This document shows, one piece after another, positions 11,391 to 24,233 of a stretch of 64,000 bases of DNA (position 1 is its first letter; each line of letters opens with the position of its first letter). The notes beneath the pieces are model-generated. The model did not search any database and was not told where the DNA came from. It saw nothing but the letters and a program-made list of their open reading frames with translations. A program made the translations under genes and the position numbers. The stretch is from Dermatemys mawii (Eukaryota; Chordata; Testudines; Dermatemydidae), in NCBI GenBank assembly GCA_007922305.1, contig ML677358.1, positions 17,285,327 to 17,349,326 of the forward strand, in the 5' to 3' direction.

Positions 11391-12815
11391 TCATGAGAAC
11401 ATAAGAAAGGCCGTACTGGGTCAGACCAAAGGTCCGTCTAGCCCAGCATCCTGTCTACCGACAGTGGCCAATGCCAGGTGCCCCGGAGTGAGTGAACCTA
11501 ACAGGTAAAGATCAAGTGATCTCTCTCCTGCCATCCATCACCCCCCTCTGACAAACAGAGGCTAGGGACACCATTCCTTACCCAGCCTGGCTAATAGCCA
11601 TTAATGGACTTAACCTCCATGAATTTATCCAGTTCTCTTTTAAACCCTGTTATAGTCCTAGCCTTCACAGCCTCCTCAGGCAAGGAGTTCCACAGGTAGA
11701 CTGTGCGGTGTGTGAAGAACTACTTCCTTTTATTTGTTTTAAACCTACTGCCCACTAATTTCAATGGGTGGCCCCTAGTTCTTCTATCATAGAAACAAGT
11801 AAATAACTTTTCCTTATTGACTTTCTCCTCGCCGCTCATAATTTTATATACTTCTATCATATTCCCCCTTAGTCTCCTCTTTTCCAAGCTAAAAAGTCCT
11901 AGCCTCTTTAATCTCTCCTCATATGGGACCCGTTCCAATCCCCTAATCATTTTAGTTGCCCTTCTCTGAACCTCTCCTAATGCTGGTATATCCTTTTTGA
12001 GATGAGGAGACCACATTTGTACACAGTATTCAAGATGTGGGTGCACCATGGATTTGTCTAAGGGCAATAAGATATTCTCTGTCTTATTCTCTATCCCTTG
12101 TTTAATGATTCCTAACATCCTGTTTGCTTTTTTGACTGCTGCTGCACACTGCAGGGACATCTTCAGAGAACTATCCACGATGACTCCAAGATCTTTTTCC
12201 TGATTAGTTGTAGCTAAATTAGCCCCCATCATATTGTACGTATAGTTGGGGTTATTTTTTCCAAAGTGCATTACTTTACATTTATCCACATTAAATTTCA
12301 TTTGCCATTTTGTTGCCCAATCATTTAGTTTTGTGAGATCTTTTTGAAGTTCTTCACAGTCTGCTTGGGTCTTAACTATTTTGAGCAGTTTAGTATCATC
12401 TGCAAACTTTGCCGCCTATTTACCTCTTCCTCCAAATCATTGATGAATAAGTTGAATAGGACTGGTCCTAGGACTGACCCTTGGGGAACACCACTACTTA
12501 CCCCTCTCCATTCTGAAAATTTACCATTTATTCCTACCCTTTGTTCCCTGTCTTTTAACCAGTTCTCAGTCCATGAAAAGATCTTCCCTCTTATCCCATG
12601 GCAACTTAATTTACTTAAGAGCCTTTGGTGAGGGACCTTGTCAAAGGCTTTCTGGAAATCTAAGTACACTATGTCCACTGGATCCCCCTTGTCCACATGT
12701 TTATTGACCTCTTCAAAAACTCTAATAGATTAGTAAGACATGATTTCCCTTTACAGAAACCATGCTGACTTTTCCCCAACAATTTATGTTCTTCTATGTG
12801 CCTGACAATTATGGC
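11391..12815 (-). mobile_element. CR1 LINE, 5'-truncated, about 1.4 kb
   Basis: The 3' untranslated end is at 11391 (agaacataagaaaggccgta on the + strand). The reverse-strand frame at 11720-12301 encodes the C-terminal region, with [33 protein letters not shown] and [20 protein letters not shown]. The frame at 12376-12696 encodes [38 protein letters not shown] and remnants of the FADD block. A deletion near 12405 breaks the frame at that block. It is nearly the same subfamily as the forward copy at 40965-42144. Confidence 0.95.
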
Positions 12816-15800
12816 TCGACACAAGCACCAGCAGTTGATGCTGACTCCTCATTGCGGAGCAGGTTCAGCTGTGCAGAAGACAGTTTAGCAGTCAGGTGTA
12901 TCTGATTCCCTCCCTCCCACCCCCCGGGATTTCCATTCTCAGGCAGTGAAGTCCGTAAAATGGAACTTCTGTCTGTTTGTCGGGGCCGGAACACAGTGAG
13001 CGGAACAGGGATACCCTACCTGCTGAAGAGCTGGACGATTAAGACAACTTTCCCAACGACAGTGAAAACGGTGTCCTGAATGGATACCAGAGCTGGCCAA
13101 AACGTTACAAAATTTGATTTTTCAAGAGAATTTTAGAGGAATACAAAACATGGCACTGGACTTAAGCTTTGTTTTGCAGATTCCCCTTTCTTCATCTGTT
13201 CAACCGCCGCACTGACTGAGCCATCCCTAGCAGTTACATGCATGTGCTAAGGGAAAATAGGCTTCTTACATGTCTTTGTCCATCTTTCTAATGCTGCACA
13301 AGTCCCCAGAAAAGAGACAGAGAGGAAGCTCTTCCATAAAATCCTTTTCTGAAATAATTCCATGGATTACATTTTGAAGTAAGGTCTCACTGAAGCATTT
13401 TGAAAAGAATTCCATTAAATGTTGCTAACATGTCATAAGCTCCCTTAAATGGAAGGGCAATGGCTCATAACATTTGTAATTTTTTTTAATTTCATGCAAT
13501 ACGAGCAGCAAAATCAGCACCTATTAAAGTCAGTCAAGTGTGCCAAGTTAGGCCATCTACCTTGGCATTTGTCTGTATTTTCATAGTGGGCATACTGCTA
13601 AACAAACACTCGGAACAATGTGTTTGTACTTCTGTTACGTTAATGATAGTGTGTTGTACAGCAAGGAAACGCCTGCTCTGACCACTGCAGACGTATCTGA
13701 ATTCATAAGTCGAATATATTCTTAGTGAGTGCCTTCTCTTTCCATTGAAGAGAATTAATTAACATCTGCAAAAGTCAAACATCAGGGAGGAGGAGACAGA
13801 AAACTTCTTAAACATGGATACAATTTTGCTGATTCATTTCCTTCCAGTATATTGAAATATAACAACCTTGGTTTATGATTTTATTTCCCCTTTGGACTGA
13901 ATTTTGTGGTTATAAAATTAAGGACTTGCCTATGGGCCAGATGCTAAATTAGGACTAGGAACTAACTGCTTCATGGATTCTTGCATTGCATCTCAATCTC
14001 GACTCAATAAACTTCTCAGCAGGTCTGCTCCTGAGTCTCTACCAGGGAGAGGACATTAGCTGTGTGGAAGTATGTGATGGTATTATGTTTCCTCTGGAAC
14101 TAAGCTGAAAACCAGGTCGTCTCATGTTGCCATTTGAGTTGTGTGTCCTGAGACACAATAGGGATCCTAAAAAGTAAATACTTATTTGATCTAATTTATG
14201 TTTACAAAGAAGGACATAAAATATTTCTTCTTTAGTCAAATGAGAAAGTTGCTGAACAGAATGGATCTTGTTTCAGTGATTGGTTTGGACTTTATTTTAA
14301 TGCTAGATATTTGTGTCTAGCATCCAGCATTCACGTGTAAATTAAAAGGGGTGGTGCCATGGCTTTCACTTTGCTCTGCTCTCTTTTCATTGCTTTTCCT
14401 TAGCAGATTTGTAGGGGCAATACATCATTCCTAGCTCTGTCTATTTTCTTTCTTCAGTCTCCTATTAAAAGCTAGTTATTTCTCTTAGGCTCTAAGATTA
14501 CTCTGTAGATAAGACAGATGAGTATTTGGGCTACCCGTTGCTTAGTTTGTAGCATTGGTTGGAGTGACTGTTAAGAGAGAAATTGGATTGGCTGTTGGGT
14601 AGAGAAAGAATGGGACCAAACCCTTGGATCTTATACTCTGGGATGAAGTCTTGAATTCTGAATCCAGAACCAGATCCACATTTTGTAGCTTGGATCCATC
14701 TCATCAAACCATAGATGTGTAGAGAAGCAACTCTTACAAAGAGTTGAGTCAGACTCAGAGCTGCTTAGAAGACAGTCTGTGCTGCTGCAATATGCTGCAT
14801 TTTTTTCTCTCAAGGGCAAAAACCCTGAGTTTAGGGATTTATTAAGTCTAGACATCTACATTGACAAACAGGACGCTGGTTACATTGGATATACTTGAAT
14901 ATAAAAATAGCCACTGTATTACTTAACATTAAAGAGTAATGGAGCTTAGTAGAATGTGAATAGATAGAAGTTAGACACGTAGACAAATGGACATTTGGAC
15001 AAATAGAAATAGGGACAGAGATTAGATAGAAATATAATCACATTGTCTATGGATTTTCCTTAGGCTGTGATATTTTTGAAAGCTGTCATAGCAAACCTCA
15101 TGCCCTCCTTTCAGAGGACAAAGCTGCTCCTTCAGCAGTTCTTTTTATCAGAACTGTCTCAATAGCAGAGTTGCACATTTTACAAATCAAGAGTTATCGG
15201 ATTCATCGAAGTGCACTGTCATTAGCAGGCTCAGCTAGCGGTGGCCAGACTCACAGATAGTTCAGTACTTTACTTTGTAACAGGGAACGAGGATTAGACT
15301 TTTTCTGGCACTCATTATCAACTGCTTTGCCAGCAATAAAAATTACACAGGTCTTACTGGTCCCTGAGGGACAGAAATCAGAGCTCAGAAATGAGGGACG
15401 CAATTAGGATAAAATAAGAACCATCCTGAACTCTCACTCCTTTGAACAGAACCTTTTGAGATACTTGGAAAAGTTTGACTAGCTGTGCTTGAAAGAAAAA
15501 GCACCTTATGTGTTCCTTTGTGCTTCCCAGCCCTGGTTGGAATACCATTATTTTTAGTGTCAGCAAACCGTCTGAATCTGAGTCTCTAGAAATCTTACTG
15601 AATAAATCTTACTGAAATCTTACTGCCCCTTCTGCCCTCGTATCTAGAATCAGGTCTCAGGAAGGAACATTGTTCTGTGCTGTTTTTAGAGGGTTTTTTA
15701 GAGGAACAGTGCTGTAATACAATATGCCACGGTATCTGCATGCTGTTTGTAAGTTATATGTTACTGTGGTCAAAAGATAAGACTGGGGGTCAATGTGGAA

Positions 15801-15854
15801 CACGAGAGAGGCGTATGCTGTGCAAGTGATTCAGTGATTTAAACCTTTCTGCGG
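12816..15854. other. SGCD intron, no feature recognised
   Basis: About 3 kb of mixed intron sequence. Frames do not exceed 75 codons and none resembles a known family. Confidence 0.5.
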
Positions 15855-15965
15855 TGACACACTTAAGCACGTGCATAATTTAAGGATATAAGTAGCTTCA
15901 CTGAAGTCAGTGAGACTACTCACATGCATAGTTAGGTACAAGTATAAGTGCTTTGTTGGATCAGG
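15855..15965. repeat. Palindromic repeat (cacttaagcacgtgcat...)
   Basis: The arm cacacttaagcacgtgcata is roughly inverted in cacatgcatagttaggtaca plus agtataagtg. The centre is tcactgaagtcagtgagact. The unit ends in ttggatcagg. Confidence 0.7.
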
Positions 15966-16205
15966 CAATATTATTATTACTTACACTACTGCTGCACCCA
16001 GAAGCCACAACTGAGATTGAGGCCCCATTGTTTGGGGCTCTGTATAAACATACAGTAAGAGAGATTCTTGCCCCAAAGAGCTTACGGTCTAGACAGATAA
16101 GACTGACAAAGATGGAAGAGGAAACAGAGGCACAGGTAGGTGAGGTGGTTTGCCCATGGTCCCATGGCAGATCAGTGCTCCATCTGCTGCCCCACGCTGT
16201 CTCAC
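15966..16205 (-). mobile_element. L2/CORE-SINE-like fragment
   Basis: On the + strand it reads tattattattacttaca, then gaggccccattgtttggggc, then tgccccaaagagcttacggt, then gaggaaacagaggcacag. These are in the order expected for the reverse complement of a turtle L2-tailed element. A forward tail of similar type lies at 21885-21990. Confidence 0.65.
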
Positions 16206-16777
16206 ATGGGAAGCAGCATTAGTGTAAAACTGATTAAAAATAAGACATTAAAAAGTGTTTGTCAAAAAATGGCTGTTTTGGGAAAAGACAATTTTCATTG
16301 AGCCATTTTTTGTTTGTTTCATTCTTGATTTTCATATGCTAACTTTTGAGGCAAAATATAGCTTGTTTTGTTTGACTAGTTACAATCCTGCATCTGGTTA
16401 TATTTGATTTTGCTTGTAACCTTTATGCTTAAAAGGCTAGTTGATTTTCCATGACTGATTACACATAATTATATTTAGTGGGCATAACCTACACAGGGAG
16501 AGAAAAGCCTATGTGTTTCAACTCACATTCTCCCATCAGGGAAGGGACACTGTTTGCCTTGCATGAAAAACACGGAGGTGCCATCATTTGAATCCATGGC
16601 TTCCCGAGTATCCTGAATTTTGTCTGCCACCAGATCCCTCCCCCAGGCTCCCTTAGGTCACATGGTATGTACAGACTACCTCTACCCTGGTTTGATTGAA
16701 TGCATTTATTTCAACACTAACTTTTTAAAACTGGCTTTTAACATGACAGATAAACCCATTTGCAAGAGTCTTCAGGT

Positions 16778-17101
16778 CTGTAGAGGTCGGCAGCCTTTCA
16801 AAAGTGGTGTGCCAAGTCTTCATTTATTCACTCTAAGTTAAGGTTTTGTGTGCCAATAATACATTTAAATGTTTCTACAAGGTCTCTTTCGATAAGTCTA
16901 TAATATAGAACTAAACTGTTGTTGTATGTAAAGTAAATAGGGTTTTTAAAATGTTCAGAAAGTTCATTTAAAATTAAATGAAAATGCAGAGTCCCCCCTG
17001 AACTAGTGGCCAGGACCCAGGCAGTGTGAGTGCCACTGAAAATCAGCTCTCACCAACACCTTCGGCATGTGTGTCATATCTTGCACACCCCTGCTGTAGA
17101 G
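16778..17101. mobile_element. Non-autonomous hAT-like DNA element with 8-bp target duplication
   Basis: The element 16786-17093 is flanked by ctgtagag on both sides (16778-16785 and 17094-17101). Its ends are gtcggcagcct and gcacacccctg, degenerate versions of the (CAGGG)GTCGGCAACCT type terminus common in hAT elements. Inside are aagtggtgtgccaagtcttc and ccaggacccaggcagtgtga. The 8-bp duplication is the hAT signature. No transposase frame is present. Confidence 0.8.
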
Positions 17102-20100
17102 TAAATCTGTGACAGTGAAAATGACCTTCCATTTCAAAGGATCCCAGAAAGCTCTTTTCCTTTCCTTTTCCTTTCCTTTTAAAGACACCTACAGCTTTGT
17201 TACTGTGCCTGCAGTTCTGTTTCTCCCTGGGTGAGAATAGAGCACCTCACTGGATATCCCTGTTTAAAATGATAGTGGGTATGTCATCGTATATTTAAAA
17301 AGCACAAGTTGTGAGGATCTCAGTTCTGTATCTCGGCTAAAAGACAGGAGCACCAACCGAACAGAGCCCCTTTGTATCTAAAAGAAGAAGTGATGAGCAA
17401 TTGATTCAGAGGGAAAAGTGTCACTCTCTGAATTGCCCACATCTTTCTTTGCAGCTCTTGGCTTTTCCTTGAAAGTCTCCTATCCAAATACTAAGGCTGA
17501 GCCCTTTCTAGCTGATGAGATCTGACAGGATCACAGCCTGGGGTGGTCCACCTGAAGATTGAGATGTGTTTTTTGTAAAGAGGAGCCTTGTAAAACATCA
17601 ATACCTTAAAGGAGAGAAATAAATAAAATTACTGACAATCAAATTGATTGGAGAATAAGATAGAGGCATTTGTCTGATGGAACAGGCATAACGCCCCCGC
17701 TGGGACTCCCAGTTCGTTTTCTGTTTCCCTTCCTTTTGATTATGTCTGCTCCGGGGATCGTTGACTGTTCATTGTTTTTGTGAAAGTGAATATTGCAGGT
17801 TTAGGGTTTTTTTGTGATGTTTTAGAAGCATGATGAGTGTATAATTGTTCAGGGCCCAGAAGTGCAAATAACGATAGCTTCTTTTTATAGTAAAACCGTC
17901 GCCCTCTTGTAAACTTAAGTGAAACCACGTGTGGATGGCTAAATAATACACTTACAAAAAATAGTTGTTTTAAAGACCAAGACATCCCTGCTGACTCCAA
18001 AAGGTCTAAGTGGGGATCACCATCTGGCACTATGGAGCTGGTGGCCAGGCAGTTTTGTTAAGTAGTCAGTTTTAGAGGGGCCAGTCATACTGCAAATATA
18101 GGCAAGTGAAGTTCTTATTACTTAAGTTTAATGTAGTGGCTCGTTCAAGCTCTTTTGTTGTTGATAGGACCTGAATTAAAACCTGTGTTGATTTCATTTT
18201 TGGCCGTTTGTAAGATGAAATGGTATCAGTCTTCATAAAACTTTGCTAGCTTATAACAACACAGCATTTCATCAGCCCTCTGAGTTGTCTTTTATATGCA
18301 ATCTCCAGTAGTTGCTGCAGTGTGGTATGGGTATTCAGATTGCACAGAAATGCAATAGATTCTGATCTTGGGAGATTGTTTGCTAACTCTTCTGAGGACC
18401 ACTAAGCGCAGAGCTTGCGTGGATTTATTTTGAGATCTTGGTGTCCTGAGATGAACATTGCTCTCTCAGTGTAGATGTATTCAGAATGCAGCTCCTGTAA
18501 TCAGTCTGTCAGACTATCAGACATAGCTTTGTGTCAGAGCCAGCAGGAATCTAACCTTCAGGTATTTTAGGCTGATGGTTACTCTGCAAGTCAGGTTTGG
18601 ACAGAGAATCTGTTTTACTGTTTTCCAGCTGTATCTTCTCACAGGTCAAAATTCAGTTCTCAGCTTATCAGAAGATTTCATAATCATTTCTTCCTTGCTT
18701 AAACAGGTTATTGTTAAACAGGCTCCCATTAGTTTGGTCCATTTCGCTTCTCATCTTTGCAGAGCATCCTTTGCTTCTACACTGAAGTAAACATCAATGA
18801 GACACCACATGGTGCAAGGGAACTTATATTGTCAGTGCTGTTTCATTTCGTGTTTACTTTCATTTAAAGCCAGGATATTGCGTCTACTCTTCTAATTCAG
18901 TAGGGTGCTGATCTTGTTCCATGCTACAGACCTAAGATGCTTAACTCTCTTTTGCCCACATGCTCCCACTTGCTGACTGTGAACTGACCATTGCTGTGTG
19001 TTTCCTTAAAATTTTGTCTGTTTTTTATAACTTACTGGCCTTGATGTCAGTACTCCATTGAGAATTACCAGGATCTTTTCTCTTTGCAGATTTGCCCATA
19101 GTTATGTAGCATACTGTAGACATATAAGGCAGATGAAGCAGAGAAGGCTGGTGGGAATGTACAAACCCATCATCCTCTCTCTTGGTTGAAACCAGTGATC
19201 TGTGATTTCTTCTCTGATCAGTCATGTTCCTCCAAGGTTTTGATAGAACCCAAGGAATAAAAACCACCTGGTGTTCTGTTTAAAAATGGATGTAATCCCA
19301 ACCCAAAGCATAATCCTGGACCCTCTACTTAATGTGCTTTCCCAAACTCCATTTTTTCTCTTCCCAGGCCCTGATCTCCTTAGCGAGCTCTGCAACCCCT
19401 CTAGTCCCAAATCACCTGCCCATCATCTCACTCTCAGCCTCGGCAAATAGTAGTTTCCTCCTCTGCTGTGCATGGCCAGGAGCAAGTACAGCTCTTTGCC
19501 AGATGCCCTTCCCCCATCTCAATCAAAACACCACCCCAATGTCTTGGTGGCCTGTTGGTGAATGATTTGTGTCCATTCCTCAGCCATGCCCCCCAGGAAC
19601 ATCCTGGTTCCATTTCCTTTCCTTCCCCACATAAGCTCAGATATCTAAGAAGACTGAGTGTATGTTGAACGGTAGTAGCTACATGCAGCTTCTGGTCTCC
19701 CCAGAGTTCCCCCTGTACGGCTTACCTGCTTGTGTCTCTGAACATGCATCATACTATTTGCTCTCAGAATATTTCTGCAGGTAACTTTGGGATTTCTGGG
19801 TCAGAATGCCCAGCATGATTTCACCACTCTACCCTGGATTAATCCACTGGTCAAAGTGGTGCAGCCAATGGTTGAGGCTACAGGACTCTGTCCCCTTTCT
19901 GATCTCTCTGAGTGCATCCCCTCAAGTGCTAGGGGTGGAATTTTGCAAGTCTTCCACACTTAGATGGGGCCCAGGGTTACCGTCCCCCTTGTATCAATCC
20001 TTATTATCCAGCAGGTCTGACTGAGTTCGGACACCTGCATTTCTTCCTTTCCAGAACTGTGACCAGTGGTAAAGAGAGGGATAGAACAGCCTTCTTAATC

Positions 20101-20709
20101 CCAAGTAGTGTTTGTTGTAACTGGAATCACAAAGCATTTAGAGAAAAATAGTTTGAAAGCCGTAGTTTATATGCATGTTTATCTTATATAAAGGCTCTTG
20201 AGAGAAGGTTCCTTTTAACCTTCCCAGAATTTTTTTATTCTCCTGTGTTTGTAGGCCTTTTCCTCTCTTCATCAAAAACATTTTTGTAGGTTGTCTGGAA
20301 AGGAGGCAAAATCATCAAAGCTGGTAGTTTTGGTATTGTTCCTTAATTCTTTAATGTTTGCTGAGAGGTAACTTATATTGACCCATTCTTTTCCTTCCTG
20401 CCTGTTTTCCCACATAGCCCTCTATTGAGTTAACCCAAAACATAAATACAGTAAACATCCCAATAACCAGGTCAACATACTGTATTTATAAATTATTACA
20501 GCACAGCTCCAAATCTGTTAGACCAGCATATCACAGTTACAGATGCTCAGAGCCACTAATAAAAGCTGAAAGTTGAGTGGAGACCAGAGTTTTAGGTCAT
20601 TGGAAGGGCTCTGGGCAGGGTTGTAATGGAAAGGGGAAGAACTTTGAGCCCTTCAAACCTGTTTTCCAGTTAGAGGCCCATACTTTGCTTGTTGTCTGCT
20701 GAATCTAAG
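17102..20709. other. SGCD intron, mostly unrecognised
   Basis: A pyrimidine-rich simple stretch of CTTTTCCTTTCC type lies at 17154-17180. Region 19330-20040 is more GC-rich than its surroundings and has frames of 66-77 codons on the + strand, but they match nothing I recognise and overlap each other. It could be an old unclassified repeat. Confidence 0.45.
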
Positions 20710-21001
20710 AGTCAGTCTACGCTACCCGCCGGAGCAGCGTTTAGCGATCGATCCATCGGGGGTCGATTTATCGTGTCTAGTCTAGACGTGATAAATAGAT
20801 CCCTGATCACTCTCCCGTCGACTCCTGTACTCTGCTGCCACAAGAGGCACAGGCGGAGTCAATGGGGGAGCGGCAGTAGGCGACTCACCGCCTGAAAACA
20901 CTGTGGTAAGTGGATATAAGTACGTCGACTTCAGCTACGTTATTCTCGTGTGTATCTTAAATCGATATCTGCCCCCCCACCCCCAAGTGTAGACCAGGGC
21001 T
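20710..21001. mobile_element. MITE with gtctac...gtagac ends
   Basis: The left end gtcagtctacgctacccgcc and the right end aagtgtagaccagggc are inverted copies over about 11 bases. The inside is rich in CG and in short palindromes, for example tctagtctagac, gtcgacttcagctacgtta and cgatcgatcc. The CpG content is unlike the flanking intron. I recognise the type from turtle and crocodilian genomes (similar to elements called Chompy), but the name is from memory. Confidence 0.8.
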
Positions 21002-21884
21002 GAGAATGTGGAGTGATGTGAAGGTGTGTTGGCATTATGATGGGTATTATAATTGGGTTTAATGTCAGTGGATGTTCAGAAGCAATAGAGCCGTAACATT
21101 TTGTAAGCAATAGGTGGAGGTGAGAATTCCAGTAGATAATCATAAAAGTGAAGATGGCCATACTTACCTCTATGTCTCCCTGCTTTCCGGGCTTAATATA
21201 GTTGCTTGTGCGATGTAATTGCTTTCTTTGCAGGGCTTCTTCCTATTGATTCTACTTGTGGATTTAAACCATTTGAGGATTGGAAAAAGACTGCAAGCTG
21301 GGTCTGCATTTTAGTGTTTTTTGGTTTTGATTGCGCTCACACTAGTTCTATCCTAGAGATGTTAAAGGTGTATAGATACCATCCTTGCACAGCTAATGCG
21401 TATATTTGATGTAAGCATGCAGGTTGGATTATATACATTCAAAATATAAATAATAATGTTTTTCCTTTGGCAACACGCATTTAATTTGGATCTCTCTCCT
21501 AGGAAGCAGATTGCATGCAGACCGTCTTCAGCATGCTTCATAAATGCTGTACATCTGCAGTTGTTGAGGATGATACAATCCCATAACAACACCATCTGCT
21601 TGTTCACGGAAAACTTCTCTTGGTTGAAAAATGTGAGGTGTTAGTCTTAATTAGGCAAGCTGCATGCTGTGATTGGTGATTGATCTGATTTCTGTTACCA
21701 GCTAAGCCACATATGTCTGTGTGTCCGTAAGTATTGTATGCATAACAGCATAGTGATGCAGATGAGTCAGACACTCTTGAATTCCCTTGCCCAATCTAAC
21801 CATATGGAAATGTTTTCTGTACTTATTAGTAGCAGTAGTAGTCATATTTCAGTGGCATCCGAGAGGGACTGGGCGGGGATAGTC
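21002..21884. other. Intron, nothing recognised
   Basis: AT-rich intron with overlapping short frames on both strands and no repeat or exon signature. Confidence 0.5.
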
Positions 21885-21990
21885 TTGTTATGCGTGTGAA
21901 TAGTGCCTGGTGCAGTAGGATACGAATCCCTCTCCGGGACCTTGAGATGCTATCATAAAGCAAACAATAACTAATACTAATCATCATCAT
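21885..21990 (+). mobile_element. L2-like 3' tail
   Basis: agtgcctggtgcagtaggat, ccgggaccttgagatgctat and ataactaatactaatcatca follow the turtle L2-type 3' end with a degenerate AAT-repeat tail. It is the opposite orientation of the copy at 15966-16205. Confidence 0.55.
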
Positions 21991-23931
21991 AGTGAAGCAT
22001 CACTAGTTCCGTGTATTTTTAATAGTGTCTTCAAATATATTTGAGAGAGAGAGAGAGGTGGATATGTTTTATTAATAGCTTTAGAGATGTTTAAGAAGGG
22101 AAATAACTGTGCCTAAAAGACCATAAAATGAAAACAAATGAACACCCCAGTCTGGGCACACACTTTGAGTAAAAGTTCAGAGCACTGTAGAAGCGATATA
22201 AATAGCTGATTTAGAATATTTGAAAAGCTGAACGCTCTCTGTATCACTCTCTGATGTACATTGATAGTGCCTTCATTTCATTGGGAGATCTGTCACCATT
22301 AGATTTGGAACATAGCTGGCATTTCCCTAGGCAATGGATAGGTTATATCTGAGTAGTACAAATCCCTGTTCCTCATAGAGTACGCCCCGTATACATAGTG
22401 GGATAAAACCATGCCCTAGAGTAGCCATTGCAGTTTGTTGTTCCTGAGGGAGAATTCAGTTTAATCAGCGTGTTCAGGGAATTCTTGGTTGGTTTCTGCT
22501 ACACAGTGGTGGTTGCCTAAGAGCGTGGCCACTCTCTAGAGAATGTGAAAGCACTACCGCTGTGTTTGGGAATGACCTTTCGGTTTGTTTTGTTTCATTT
22601 GTGTCCAAAAGAAAATGTCCTCAGTGATGCAGTCATGGGTTTAGTTAGTCGTTGGCGTATATTTGAACGATTTCCTTGTGATGTCCACAGATGAGTTCTG
22701 AATGATGTACGTGTTTGAAGCACGTTCGGAATGACTTGGTCATTCTACAAATCACATTGCAGCGTGGCTCAGTTTCAGTGCTGCTGTCTCCGGAGCACAT
22801 ATTGTCTATGAGTGGCTTGCTTCTGGAACCCTGGTTCAAGCATGCTTCAGTGCCTACAGCGTTGGATTCCGGTCCAGGAAACCCACCAGTGCCGCAGTTT
22901 AGTTTTTACCAATAAAGGACATTTTGTGAACTGTGCAGCAGTCTTCAAAGGTTAAAAATGCAGATCCCAAACACCATGGTTACTGAACTAGAACTATAAC
23001 ATGAGTAGTTACTTTCTATTTTTATTTATATTTCTATCCAATTTGACTTGTCAGCTGTGGTTTTCTTCAAATTACAGACTAATTAAGTAAAAAATTTGGC
23101 AAAGAAATTGAGCCAGATGTAACAGAGCTTTTTTTTTTTTTTAGTTTTGTTTTAACAGCAGCAGACACAATATAATTACTTTTCAGCAAATCTCAGCTAC
23201 AGAGCAGCTGATCGGGCATCTTGAAGAAGAAGCAGCAGCAGACTCTTTCTCTAAGCAGTGTGTTCAAGATGTAGTAATATTATAGCTATCATTGTAAACA
23301 GGGAAGCCCCTGGACTGCAGAAATAAATCTTTTCTAAGGATACAAAGCCCCTCTGATTGCCAGCCAAAAGCGTCACCCAGTCATTTAAATCTCACATCAC
23401 AGAATTGCCTTCTTTGAGTTTAAAAAAAACCCCAATCAATTATAATTGCTTTAATGTATCTTTTATTTCTGTCATTATTAAAAAAAGCCCAAGAAATGTA
23501 ATAAAAGAGAGCTGATTTTTAGTAGATATAAAATTCCAGTATCTGTAGTAGCTAGGAAGCTATAATACATGTCAAATGTTATTACCTAACTCAGTTTTAA
23601 CTAATTCCTGGAATCATCTCTCTCTCTCTCTTTATTAGCATTTACAGGTGAAGGATTTAGTATGAATATTTCTGAGAATAGAAATTCCATTTCCTTGTAG
23701 GTGTGTCATTCTGGCTAAAAGGAACCTGTTATTTTTGCGTAGGAGGTATTGCATTCATTTCCACAGTCATTAGTACAACTGATCAAAAATTTGGGTGAAA
23801 CTGCAGGTATCAGCTGAGATGTAGGTATGCCAGTATAGACCTCCAGCCTCTATCTGTAGCATTTCTATATGCTGATACCGCAGTCCTTCCTTACCTTTTT
23901 ATTACATTCAGTGTCTCTGGACACTGAGTAA
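21991..23931. other. Intron with candidate conserved non-coding block
   Basis: (GA)n lies at 22043-22057, a T run near 23130 and (CT)n at 23616-23632. The AT-rich block 23040-23560 has homeobox-type words such as taattaag and attataattg and no known repeat. It could be a regulatory element, but this is inference only. Confidence 0.4.
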
Positions 23932-24174
23932 TGGTCTCAAGTCGTATTGAGGGAGGTTTAGGTTGGATATTAGGAAAAACTTTTTCACAGGAGGGTGATG
24001 AAGCACTGGAATGGGTTACCTAGGGAGGTGGTGGACTCTCTTTCTTTAGAGGTTTTTAAGATCAGGCTTGACAAAGCCCTGGCTGGGATGATTTAATTGG
24101 GGATTGGTCCTGCTTTGAGCAGGGGGATGGACTAGATACCTCCTGAGGCCGCTTCCAACCCTGATATTCTATGG
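23932..24174 (+). mobile_element. CR1 LINE 3' end
   Basis: atggtctcaagtcgtattga, ggtttaggttggatattagg, actggaatgggttacctagg and aaccctgatattctatgg follow the CR1 3' end in order. The copy is 5'-truncated to about 240 bp. Confidence 0.92.
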
Positions 24175-24233
24175 ACCAGTTAACCCAGGTTGCTCTTTCT
24201 TCCTGTCTGGAGGGATGAAATTATCCCATCTAC

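Noticed and set aside
19330..20040. Possible retroviral or other coding remnant in a GC-richer stretch
   Set aside because: Translations on both strands gave no motif of a known protease, RT, integrase, capsid or envelope family. Left as unassigned.
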